This document shows positions 8,984 through 17,179 of a stretch of 64,000 nucleotides of DNA, one piece after another. The position numbers and the translations under genes were made by a program. The DNA comes from Blattabacterium cuenoti. Lineage in GTDB: Bacteria > Bacteroidota > Bacteroidia > Flavobacteriales > Blattabacteriaceae. Within the stretch, counting starts at the first letter, position 1, and every line of letters starts with the position of its first letter. Where the stretch lies: assembly GCF_014252295.1 (NCBI RefSeq), contig NZ_CP059215.1, positions 1 through 64,000 on the forward strand, given 5' to 3'. The notes beneath the pieces were generated by a model. It saw only the letters and a list, made by a program, of their open reading frames with translations. It was not told the DNA's origin and ran no database searches.

Positions 8984-10608
8984 AATAAATAGAATAGAAT
9001 TATTATTATTACTGATAAACTTATTTTATAAATAAAATCTCCATGTTTTATATAAAACGTTTTTTTGTTGTTTACGTATATTCTATTATAGAGTATTCCT
9101 TCCTTTCCATAAGGAATATGTGATATTATTTCTCCTTTATCATTGATAAAACAAGAAATTCCTGTATTAGCAGATCTAGCTATATATTTTCTATTCTCAA
9201 TAGCTCTTATACGTGCATAATGCATATGTTGTTTATGACCATCTGAGTTTCCCCACCATCCATCATTAGTAATGATAATCATTAATTCTGCATTTTTTTT
9301 CTTAAAAAAATTAGAAACATATTCTCCGAACACAGATTCATAACAAATAATAGGCGCTATTTTCACTTTTAAATGAGGATGATGAAAAATTGAAGGATAA
9401 TTTTCTTTACCAAGCTCTATTACGGTTCCTCCAAAATTGAGTAATGTATTGCCTAATATAGGACCAAAAATTTTTTTATAAGGAAAAATTTCTACTGCTG
9501 GAACTAATTTTGATTTATGATGATATTCTATATTGTCATTTTCTTTTATTCCTATTTGAATAACTGAATTAAAAGTATCTATCCATTGTATATTTTTTGA
9601 TTTTCCTATGAAAATAGGAACAGATGTTTTGCTTTTTTTTTCTTTATGCAAAGAAAATAATTCTACGCCAGTTATAAATACTGCATTTGGATATTTATTT
9701 ATTAAATAATTTCTAAATACAGAAACAATTTTATTATTTTTTATATTTTTTATTGAAATTTTATTTCCATTTCCATGAAATGTAGTTTCAGGAGATAAAA
9801 TCATCATAGATTTTGTAGATATTTTTTGATTCATTAATTTTTTCAATTTCAAAATTAGGTTTTTTTTTGAAATATGATATTTTTGATAATATGGATCGAT
9901 ATTTGGTTGTAAAATTAATGTATCTACAAATTTTCCATATTTTTTTTCTTCATATTTAATATATATTAAATTAGATATAAAAATCATTAAAAAAATTTTA
10001 CCTATATTGAATACAATTTTTAAATATAAAGAAGAAATATTTCTGTTTTTTTCATATTTAAGAATTGATTCTGTTAATCCTATATTAACTATCCATATCC
10101 ATACAGATCCTCCTAAAGTTCCAGTATATTCATACCATTGGATCCATTTTATATGATTAGAAAAGCCATTTCCTAGGTTTAACCATGGCCAAGATAATTC
10201 CCATTCCAAATGAATTTTTTCAAACAAAATCCATAAACAAACTAAAAATGCGTATCCTATCTTTTTACTTTTTACATATTTTTTTATCCATGAAAAAAAA
10301 GTAAAAACAATTGACATAAAAAAAGAATTTAGTAATACAGGAGCTAAATATGCTTCTACTGCAAAAGAACCGTTTATTCTTTTTGAATAAGATAACCACC
10401 ATGTAGAAGTAGCATTCCATATTAAAAAAGTAATAAAAGAGAGAAAAAAAATATAAAAATTCCTCAAGGAATTTTCTACATACAACAATGGAATAAAAGC
10501 AATAAATAAATAGATAGGATTACCATTAGTAGGCCATCCTAAACTCAATAGAATTCCTGAAAGAATGCTGTATAAAAAAAATTGAATCCTTTTTATATTA
10601 CATAAAAT
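8965..10608 (-). CDS. lnt: Apolipoprotein N-acyltransferase
   Basis: Lnt adds the third acyl chain to outer-membrane lipoproteins in the inner membrane. N-terminal membrane segments (roughly the first 200 residues) precede a nitrilase-like domain. The expected catalytic Glu lies in LSPETTFHG, Lys in HHKSKLVP and Cys in PIICYESVFGE. The start is unresolved. The frame stays open into the tmRNA gene, and its only upstream ATG (10656) lies inside tmRNA. Between the tmRNA 3' end (10622) and the first membrane helix there is no ATG, GTG or TTG in frame before the helix. I give an ATT at 10608 as a placeholder. The 3' end overlaps the NAD(P)HX repair gene by 19 bp. Confidence 0.85.
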   Translation of the reverse strand: MLCNIKRIQFFLYSILSGILLSLGWPTNGNPIYLFIAFIPLLYVENSLRNFYIFFLSFITFLIWNATSTWWLSYSKRINGSFAVEAYLAPVLLNSFFMSIVFTFFSWIKKYVKSKKIGYAFLVCLWILFEKIHLEWELSWPWLNLGNGFSNHIKWIQWYEYTGTLGGSVWIWIVNIGLTESILKYEKNRNISSLYLKIVFNIGKIFLMIFISNLIYIKYEEKKYGKFVDTLILQPNIDPYYQKYHISKKNLILKLKKLMNQKISTKSMMILSPETTFHGNGNKISIKNIKNNKIVSVFRNYLINKYPNAVFITGVELFSLHKEKKSKTSVPIFIGKSKNIQWIDTFNSVIQIGIKENDNIEYHHKSKLVPAVEIFPYKKIFGPILGNTLLNFGGTVIELGKENYPSIFHHPHLKVKIAPIICYESVFGEYVSNFFKKKNAELMIIITNDGWWGNSDGHKQHMHYARIRAIENRKYIARSANTGISCFINDKGEIISHIPYGKEGILYNRIYVNNKKTFYIKHGDFIYKISLSVIIIILFYLFYISIF

Positions 10609-10621
10609 TTTTGAAAAGGGA

Positions 10622-11024
10622 TGGAGCTGGCGGGATTTGAACCCGCGTCCAAACAAGTAGTATAAAGATTTTCTACATACTTATCCAAAAAGTAAGTTTT
10701 CCGTATTTATTCAAGTTTTGGATCTAAAATAAAAACTAAGATTCAAAAATGTTTTTCAGAAAACTTAAGAATCATCTGTTTTCTTATCCTTAAAGAAATT
10801 TTGTACCTCTATATCAGAAATTATAAGGAACAATTTCTGAGAGATATTTTGCTTCTGCATTATTTTCGCAGATTAAGCTATAACATTAAAACATTAAGCA
10901 GCAAAAGCGTATTGTTGTTCGCCATTTATTTTTTTTGTAAAGCTTGATTTACGTGTAAGACTTTACGTAACACGGTATGCTTATTTTTATAACTAACCTT
11001 GCTGTCAAATCCAAAATCAGCCCC
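10622..11024 (-). ncRNA. ssrA: Transfer-messenger RNA (tmRNA)
   Basis: tmRNA rescues stalled ribosomes and tags the nascent protein for proteolysis. On the minus strand the 5' end GGGGCTGATTTTGGATTTGA (from 11024) is the classic tmRNA start. It pairs with CAGCTCC (10629-10623) to form a seven-pair acceptor stem with one G-U. The T arm GCGGGTTCAAATCCCGC is intact. The discriminator A is at 10622 and CCA is not encoded. The length of 403 nt is normal for a one-piece tmRNA. It starts four bases after the rodA stop and ends just before lnt, so it may be processed from a rodA read-through transcript. Confidence 0.96.
10894..10923 (-). other. tmRNA-encoded proteolysis tag reading frame
   Basis: Inside the tmRNA, codons from 10923 to 10897 read GEQQYAFAA followed by TAA at 10896-10894. 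The hydrophobic C-terminal AFAA matches the degron type recognised by ClpXP-like proteases, and the leading Gly-Glu resembles Bacteroidota tags. The exact resume codon is inferred from the family pattern. Confidence 0.85.
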
Positions 11025-11028
11025 TTAT

Positions 11029-12261
11029 TTATATAAAGTTAGTCTGATCTGATGCATCCATTCTGACAAATATAAATAATAAAATAGTAAAAGACCAAAG
11101 AGAAGACCCTCCATAACTGAAAAAAGGTAAAACAATTCCTATTGTAGGGAAAATACCCATTACCATACCTAAATTGATGACAAAATGAGTTAGAATAATA
11201 TTTCCAACTGAATAACCAAAAACTCTTCCAAAAACATCTTTTTGTCTTTCAGACAAGAAATATATACGACTAATAAAGAATAAATAAAATGCAATAAAAA
11301 TAATACTTCCTATAAACCCCCATTCTTCTCCTACAGTACAAAAAATATAATCAGTATGTTGTTCAGGAACAAATTTACCTTTTGTAACAGTTCCTTTTTG
11401 ATATCCTTTTCCAAAAAATCTTCCAGAACCAATAGCTGTTTTCGAGTATAATAAGTTATATCCTACATTCTCTCTATATTTTTTGTCAAATTCATTTTGA
11501 AATAGAATATTAATTCTATCCCTATGATGTTTTTTCAAAAATTTTTGAGAGAGAAATGAAGAAAAAATAGAAATAGAAGAAAAAATAAAAAATAAAAATA
11601 TGTAAAAAAATAAATCAACGAATGATATATTTTTTCTCTTTTTTTTCAAGAAAAAAATAAAAAATATAAATAAAAATAAAACTATTATCCACGGAGGTAT
11701 ATTTAAGGAAAGAACAAATAAAACAATAGAAAATAAAAAATAAAGTATGAAATAAATAGATAATCCTTCTCTATATAAAGTTAAAAGAAAAGAGAAAAAA
11801 ACTATAGAAGAACCTGGATCTGGTTGAAAAAAAATTAAAGTAGCCGGCAATATAAATATAACACACGAATAAAATAACATCTTATTATTATATTGACTCA
11901 TTAAATATGCTATCATTAAAGATGTAGATATCTTAGATAATTCAGAAGGCTGAAAACTAATAGGGCCAAAAACATACCAGGATTTTGATCCATTTACATT
12001 CTTTCCAAAAAAAAATACTCCAATCAAAAGAAGTAACGTAATCAAAAAGAAAAAAGGTGTAAAATATTTATAGTGAACAGGTCTAAATAAGAAAACAAAA
12101 AATATGAAAAAAAAACTTAATAAAATCCATACTACTTGTTTGTCTGCTTTTTCAGAAGAAACTGAATACAAATTTATATATCCAAAAAAAATTATGAAAA
12201 TATAAATTGTCACTATTCCCCAGTCTATGTTTCTTAATAATATTTTATTTCTTTTTATCAA
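11029..12261 (-). CDS. rodA: Rod-shape peptidoglycan glycosyltransferase RodA
   Basis: RodA is the SEDS-family membrane glycosyltransferase that polymerises glycan strands with PBP2 during elongation. The 410-residue protein is almost entirely transmembrane helices. It carries the SEDS signatures PEQHTDYIFCTVGEEWG and the C-terminal FPTIGIVLPFFSYGGSS. It begins at a TTG (12261) that overlaps the mrdA end by 17 bp, consistent with translational coupling of the two partners. A long central helical stretch (about 180-235) is low-complexity Phe/Ile/Lys, typical of AT drift. The tmRNA gene begins four bases downstream. Confidence 0.96.
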   Translation of the reverse strand: MIKRNKILLRNIDWGIVTIYIFIIFFGYINLYSVSSEKADKQVVWILLSFFFIFFVFLFRPVHYKYFTPFFFLITLLLLIGVFFFGKNVNGSKSWYVFGPISFQPSELSKISTSLMIAYLMSQYNNKMLFYSCVIFILPATLIFFQPDPGSSIVFFSFLLTLYREGLSIYFILYFLFSIVLFVLSLNIPPWIIVLFLFIFFIFFLKKKRKNISFVDLFFYIFLFFIFSSISIFSSFLSQKFLKKHHRDRINILFQNEFDKKYRENVGYNLLYSKTAIGSGRFFGKGYQKGTVTKGKFVPEQHTDYIFCTVGEEWGFIGSIIFIAFYLFFISRIYFLSERQKDVFGRVFGYSVGNIILTHFVINLGMVMGIFPTIGIVLPFFSYGGSSLWSFTILLFIFVRMDASDQTNFI

Positions 12262-14155
12262 AAGAATTTTTTCTATAAAAACTATTTAATCTTTTCATTT
12301 TTGCTATAGTATTATACACTTTTTGCAATCCTGAAGTCATAACTTTTTTTTCCAAATTTTTTCTATATACATTATTATTTATATACTTTTCTGCGATAAG
12401 AGTAGCAATAGGACCTGCCCAACGAGATCCAAACCCTCCATTTTCTATAACAACGGAAATAGCAATTTTAGGATCCTCCACAGGAGCAAATAATATAAAA
12501 ATAGAATGATCAGGTAAAGCAATTGTTTTTTTACGATTACTAATTTTAAGAAAATTTTGAGCTGTTCCTGTTTTTCCTGCCATTCTAATATCATATGATC
12601 TAAAATTCTTTCCTGTCCCAATTATAAAAACTTTTTCCATTCCATTAATAATTAAATCAAAATATTTACTTTTTACTTTAGTATATTTAGCCTTAGTATA
12701 GTTTGGATCACATATAGGACGATGATTTATATTTTTTACAATATGTGGTGTATAAAAAAAACCTTTATTTGCTATGGCACAAACCATATTTGCTAACTGC
12801 ATAGGAGTTACATTGATTTCTCCTTGTCCTATACTATTGGAAATAATAGTAATGGCATTCCATTTTGTAATTCCATATTTTTTATTATAATAATCGCCTG
12901 AAGGAATAATCCCTTTTTCTCCTGTAGCCAAATCATTGTATAAATAATTTCCGAATCCAAAACTTTTTACAATATCACTCCATTCATTAACTCCTTTTGT
13001 TAAATTTTTAGGATATTTTTCAATAACACGTTTATAAACCTGTGCAAAATAATTATTGCAAGAAACAGCAACAGCCGTTTCTACTCCTATAGGGTATCCA
13101 TGAACTCCAGAATGGCATTGAATTCTTTTCTTTCCATATTTAAATCCTTTATAACATATAAAAGTTGTTTTCGTATCCACAACTCCCATTTGAAGAGCAG
13201 CTAATTCCGTTAGTAATTTGAATGGAGAAGCCGGAGGATAACGAGCTTGTGTTGTCCTATCAAATAAAGGATTATCTATGGTATTTCTCATCAATTTTTT
13301 TAATTCTTTAGAACGATTTATTCCTACAAATAAATTAGGATTGTTAATAGGACTAGATACTAATGATAAAATTTCTCCATTTTTAGGATTTATAGCAACA
13401 ATTCCTCCTTTTTTCTGATACATAAGTTGTTCTGCATATTTTTGTAAATTCCAATCTAGAGTTAAGGAAATATCACTTCCACTAACTGCTTTTACATCAT
13501 TTTTTTTATTATTATAATTTCCTATTATACATCCTATTCTATCTTTTAACCAATATTTTACACCTTTTTTACCCCTTAGTGTTTTTTCATAAGATTTTTC
13601 AACTCCAGATAATCCTATAAAGTCTCCCATTTGATAATAATTAGATTCTTTTTGAATATTCTTTTGAGTAACTTCTCCTATATATCCAAAAACATTAGCA
13701 GAACTTTCCACTTTATAATCTCTAAGAGATCGTTTTGTCCAATCGAATCCTTTGTATTTATATAGCTTTTCTTGGATGAAAGCAAACTTCTCTTTTGAAA
13801 TAAAAGGAAGAAAAACAGATGGTAAAAATTTAGAAAAAGATTTTGCTTTTTCTAAATTTTTAGAAAAAGTTTTTTTTTCAATTCCAACAAGATTACAAAA
13901 TTCTATAATATTAAAATGTTCATCTATAAGAATAGGAATAACTATTAATTCATAAATAGATTGATTAAAAACCAATAAATTATCATTTCTATCGAAAATA
14001 GAACCTCTCTCAGGAATAATTATTTCTTGTTTAATGGAAGTATTAAAAGCATTCAAAATATACTTTTCCGTATATATCTGTATAAAAAATAATCTAATTG
14101 TAAAAACCAAACCTATGAAACCTAATAAAATATAAAATTTATATAATTTTTTCAA
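12245..14155 (-). CDS. mrdA: Penicillin-binding protein 2 (elongation transpeptidase)
   Basis: PBP2 crosslinks peptidoglycan in the elongasome. The 636-residue protein has one N-terminal membrane anchor, a dimerisation/pedestal domain (about 45-220) and a transpeptidase domain. The catalytic SxxK is SPFK with S310 and K313, the SxN motif is in AVSCNNYF, and the KTG motif is in MAGKTGTAQ. The SxxK context usually reads GSTFK, so A-S-P-F-K is a mild variant. The start is a TTG (14155) four bases after the mreD stop, and no nearby ATG suits the anchor. It lies between mreD and rodA, the standard flavobacterial order. Confidence 0.96.
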   Translation of the reverse strand: MKKLYKFYILLGFIGLVFTIRLFFIQIYTEKYILNAFNTSIKQEIIIPERGSIFDRNDNLLVFNQSIYELIVIPILIDEHFNIIEFCNLVGIEKKTFSKNLEKAKSFSKFLPSVFLPFISKEKFAFIQEKLYKYKGFDWTKRSLRDYKVESSANVFGYIGEVTQKNIQKESNYYQMGDFIGLSGVEKSYEKTLRGKKGVKYWLKDRIGCIIGNYNNKKNDVKAVSGSDISLTLDWNLQKYAEQLMYQKKGGIVAINPKNGEILSLVSSPINNPNLFVGINRSKELKKLMRNTIDNPLFDRTTQARYPPASPFKLLTELAALQMGVVDTKTTFICYKGFKYGKKRIQCHSGVHGYPIGVETAVAVSCNNYFAQVYKRVIEKYPKNLTKGVNEWSDIVKSFGFGNYLYNDLATGEKGIIPSGDYYNKKYGITKWNAITIISNSIGQGEINVTPMQLANMVCAIANKGFFYTPHIVKNINHRPICDPNYTKAKYTKVKSKYFDLIINGMEKVFIIGTGKNFRSYDIRMAGKTGTAQNFLKISNRKKTIALPDHSIFILFAPVEDPKIAISVVIENGGFGSRWAGPIATLIAEKYINNNVYRKNLEKKVMTSGLQKVYNTIAKMKRLNSFYRKNSFDKKK

Positions 14156-14158
14156 TGT

Positions 14159-14662
14159 TTAATTTTTTTTGAAAAAAAAATATATAATACATAAAATAGT
14201 TGTAAAAATACTGCTGAATGTTGTTCTCAATAAAATAATTTGACTAAAAGTAGTTTCTTTCAATATTTCTAATATCAATAAAGATAAATGATGCGTGAAA
14301 ATTAATGAAAATATATAAAGAGTTGTTCTAAAAAAAGGTAACTCATAAATAGAAAAATCATTTCGATTTATAAAACTCTTTCCATCAAAAAACTTTAGAA
14401 AAGGAATTCTTAAAAAAGCAGATAAAGTAGTAGAAAATGCGTGGATTCCTCCAGAGTTCATACAATGATCTATAATCCATCCAATCAAAAAAGAGAAAAA
14501 TAAGAATAAAAATTTATTCTTATTGTATGGATATACAAATATAAATAGTACATATATATAAGAATAGTATCCTAAAAATAATGGATTTAATATTGATATT
14601 TGAATTAAACAAAGAAGAGAAATAAAAAAAATAGAAACAATAAAATTTTTGATAAAATCCAT
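14159..14662 (-). CDS. mreD: Rod shape-determining protein MreD
   Basis: MreD is a small inner-membrane protein of the elongasome. The 167-residue product has about five hydrophobic helices and the family-like segment GWIIDHCMNSGGIHAFSTT in the middle. Sequence conservation is low, so the call rests partly on its position. Its ATG overlaps the mreC stop by one base (TAATG) and it ends four bases before mrdA. Confidence 0.9.
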   Translation of the reverse strand: MDFIKNFIVSIFFISLLCLIQISILNPLFLGYYSYIYVLFIFVYPYNKNKFLFLFFSFLIGWIIDHCMNSGGIHAFSTTLSAFLRIPFLKFFDGKSFINRNDFSIYELPFFRTTLYIFSLIFTHHLSLLILEILKETTFSQIILLRTTFSSIFTTILCIIYFFFKKN

Positions 14663-15495
14663 TATTTATTTTCAACTTTATAAAATTGAATATTATTCCA
14701 CTCTTTTTTAAATAAATTTTTTACAACATAGGCATTTTCTATAGTAGAAAAATTAGCCATCAATTTTACCTTTATAATATAATTAGCATGTTCTTCGTCT
14801 AATCTATAAGAATCCACCTTTCCAATTTCTATTCCTTCAGGAAAGGTAGATGATTTTCCATCTGTTTCTACTATATCTCCTTTATTTATTTCGGAATGTC
14901 TAGGAATATCATATAAAATAACATATTCATGATCTAATCCATCCCAACTTAAAGTTCCAAAATATCTATTTTTTTTCAATCTAGCATTTACTTTAATTTT
15001 TGGATTTAAAAGAGAAATAGCAATACTAAAATGTGAAGATGTTTTTATAATAATTCCTGCAATTCCATCAGATAATATAATGCCCATATCAGGTTTGATT
15101 CCATCAATATTTCCTTTATTTATAGTTATATAATTTTCCTGTTCATGAATACTATTATTTATAATTTTCACAGGAGTAAAAGTATACTGTTGTAAATAAT
15201 CAATATTTTCTTTTTTAAAATCTTCAGATATTTTTTCTATTTTAGAAAATATGTGTTCGTTCCTCAATTTTCTATTTTCGTTTAATAATCTTTTATTTTC
15301 AATTTCTAATAAAAAATAATTTCGTAATTTATAAATAGTTTCATAAATATTTCCAATCATAAAATTGGATGATCCAGTATAAATATATTGATGAAGTTTT
15401 GAATTTGAAAAAGAAAGAAAGATAGCAAAACATTCTAGTAAAAAAAAGAAAATAAAAAAACGCCATTTCAAAATAAAATTAAAAAATTCACGCAT
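14662..15495 (-). CDS. mreC: Rod shape-determining protein MreC
   Basis: MreC is a bitopic periplasmic scaffold that links MreB to the wall synthases. The 277-residue protein has an N-terminal membrane helix (about 10-30), a coiled-coil region (about 60-95) and the beta-barrel domain with NKGNIDGIKPDMGIIL near 130 and GDIVETDGKSSTFPEG near 205. It begins 14 bp after mreB and its stop overlaps the mreD start. Confidence 0.94.
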   Translation of the reverse strand: MREFFNFILKWRFFIFFFLLECFAIFLSFSNSKLHQYIYTGSSNFMIGNIYETIYKLRNYFLLEIENKRLLNENRKLRNEHIFSKIEKISEDFKKENIDYLQQYTFTPVKIINNSIHEQENYITINKGNIDGIKPDMGIILSDGIAGIIIKTSSHFSIAISLLNPKIKVNARLKKNRYFGTLSWDGLDHEYVILYDIPRHSEINKGDIVETDGKSSTFPEGIEIGKVDSYRLDEEHANYIIKVKLMANFSTIENAYVVKNLFKKEWNNIQFYKVENK

Positions 15496-15509
15496 AAGAT
15501 TTATCTATC

Positions 15510-16550
15510 CTATTTCATTAAAAATGTAAATTTATTAATATTCTTTAACGCTACACCTGTTCCTTTTACTACAGCTCTTAAAGGATCGTCTACTAAAAAA
15601 ACAGGAAGTCCAGTTTTATTGGATATTCGTTGATCTAAACCTCTTAAAAGGGATCCCCCACCAGCCATATATATTCCTGTTTTATAAATATCCGCTGCAA
15701 GTTCTGGTGGAGTTCTTGAAAGAGTTTCCATTACAGCATCCTCAATTCGTAAAATTGATTTATCGAGAGCAGGAATGGTTTCTTTATAAGAAAGATTCAT
15801 TTCTTTTGGCTTTCCAGTAGATAAATCTCTTCCTTGTATATGAATATCCTCTGGAGGATTCTCAATAGAATCCATAACTGCTCCTATATCTATCTTTATT
15901 TTTTCTGCAGTCCTTTCTCCAATATATAAATTATATTTTGTACGAAGAAAATAAGCAATATCATTCGTAAAAACATCCCCAGCTATTTTTATAGATTTTT
16001 GACAAACTATTCCTCCTAAAGCTATAACTCCACATTCCGTAGTACCTCCTCCTATATCAATAATCATGTTTCCTTCTGCTTTTGTAACTGAAATTCCAGA
16101 ACCTATGGCTGCAGCCATAGGTTCTTCAATAAGATAAACTTCTTTTGCATTAAGGTGTTGAGCTGAATCTTTTACAGCTCTTTTCTCTACTTCCGTTATA
16201 CCGGATGGAATACAAATTACCATTGTTAATGATGGAGTAAAAAATTTACTATTTATTCCTGGTATTTTTTTGATAAATTCTCTTATCATAAGTTCAGCTA
16301 CTTGATAATCAGCAATGACTCCATCTTTTAATGGTTTATATATTTTAATATTCTCATGTGTTTTTCCTTGCATTTGTTTCGCCTCCTCTCCTACTGCTAA
16401 TACTTTTTTTGTTCTTATATCTATAGCTATTATTGAAGGTAAATCCACTATAACCTTATTGTTGTACATAATAAGTGTATTTGCTGTTCCTAAATCTATA
16501 GCTATCTCTTGAGTAAAGAGGTTCTTCATAAAATCTACTACTACTCCCAT
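15510..16550 (-). CDS. mreB: Rod shape-determining actin homologue MreB
   Basis: MreB is a membrane-associated actin-like filament that directs lateral wall growth. The 346-residue protein shows the phosphate-1 motif AIDLGTANT near residue 17, the phosphate-2 block IDIGGGTTE near 165 and the adenosine block GIYMAGGGSLL near 290. I use the ATG at 16550. A second in-frame ATG at 16529 (MKNLFTQ) would also give an acceptable N-terminus. It heads the mreB-mreC-mreD-mrdA-rodA operon and is divergent from folK across a 90-bp gap. Confidence 0.97.
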   Translation of the reverse strand: MGVVVDFMKNLFTQEIAIDLGTANTLIMYNNKVIVDLPSIIAIDIRTKKVLAVGEEAKQMQGKTHENIKIYKPLKDGVIADYQVAELMIREFIKKIPGINSKFFTPSLTMVICIPSGITEVEKRAVKDSAQHLNAKEVYLIEEPMAAAIGSGISVTKAEGNMIIDIGGGTTECGVIALGGIVCQKSIKIAGDVFTNDIAYFLRTKYNLYIGERTAEKIKIDIGAVMDSIENPPEDIHIQGRDLSTGKPKEMNLSYKETIPALDKSILRIEDAVMETLSRTPPELAADIYKTGIYMAGGGSLLRGLDQRISNKTGLPVFLVDDPLRAVVKGTGVALKNINKFTFLMK

Positions 16551-16639
16551 TAATATTTTTTTTATGAAAATGTTATCCTAATTTAAATAAAAATTACAGT
16601 TTTTCAGTATATTAAACATGTTATAATAAATTTTTTCTT

Positions 16640-17149
16640 TTGAAAGAACATCATGTTTTTTTGTTACAAGGTAGTAATAAAGAAAATCGTAAAGAATATT
16701 TAGATCAATCTTTAATTTTAATATCTCAAAAAATAGGAGAAATTATTAAGAAATCTTCATATTTTGAAAGTGAAGCATGGAAAATGAAAAATTCATCTTT
16801 TTTTTATAATAGAGCTTTATACGTAAAAACTTTTCAGTCCCCTATTAATATTTTAGAAAATATTTCGAATATAGAATTTCTTGTAGGAAGAAGAAAAAAA
16901 CATACAGACATAGGAAAAAAGAAATACGAAAATAGAGAAATAGATATAGATATTTTATTTTATGATGATATGGTTATATTTAGTTCTATTTTGTCTATTC
17001 CACATCCTTTATTACACATGAGAAAATTTGTTTTAGAACCTATGTGTGAAATTAATCCGAATAAAAATCATCCTATATTTAATTTAACAATTATAGAAAT
17101 ATTGGGAGTATGCACTGATAATCTAAATATCAGAAAATTATCAAATTGA
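16640..17149 (+). CDS. folK: 6-hydroxymethyl-dihydropterin pyrophosphokinase
   Basis: FolK transfers pyrophosphate from ATP to hydroxymethyl-dihydropterin in folate synthesis. The 169-residue protein shows the N-terminal LLQGSNKENR and the signature REIDIDILFYDD with the acidic metal-binding residues, followed by IPHPLLHMRKFVLEPM. It begins with a TTG at 16640; no suitable ATG lies upstream. Presence of folK suggests folate is made internally, though the rest of the pathway is not in this window. Confidence 0.93.
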   Translation: MKEHHVFLLQGSNKENRKEYLDQSLILISQKIGEIIKKSSYFESEAWKMKNSSFFYNRALYVKTFQSPINILENISNIEFLVGRRKKHTDIGKKKYENREIDIDILFYDDMVIFSSILSIPHPLLHMRKFVLEPMCEINPNKNHPIFNLTIIEILGVCTDNLNIRKLSN

Positions 17150-17179
17150 GTTTCTTTTCAAGCATAAAAAAAATAATTT

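Noticed and set aside
10624-10656. The ATG at 10656 as the lnt start
   Set aside because: These bases form the tmRNA T arm and acceptor stem, and the encoded residues do not resemble an Lnt N-terminus.
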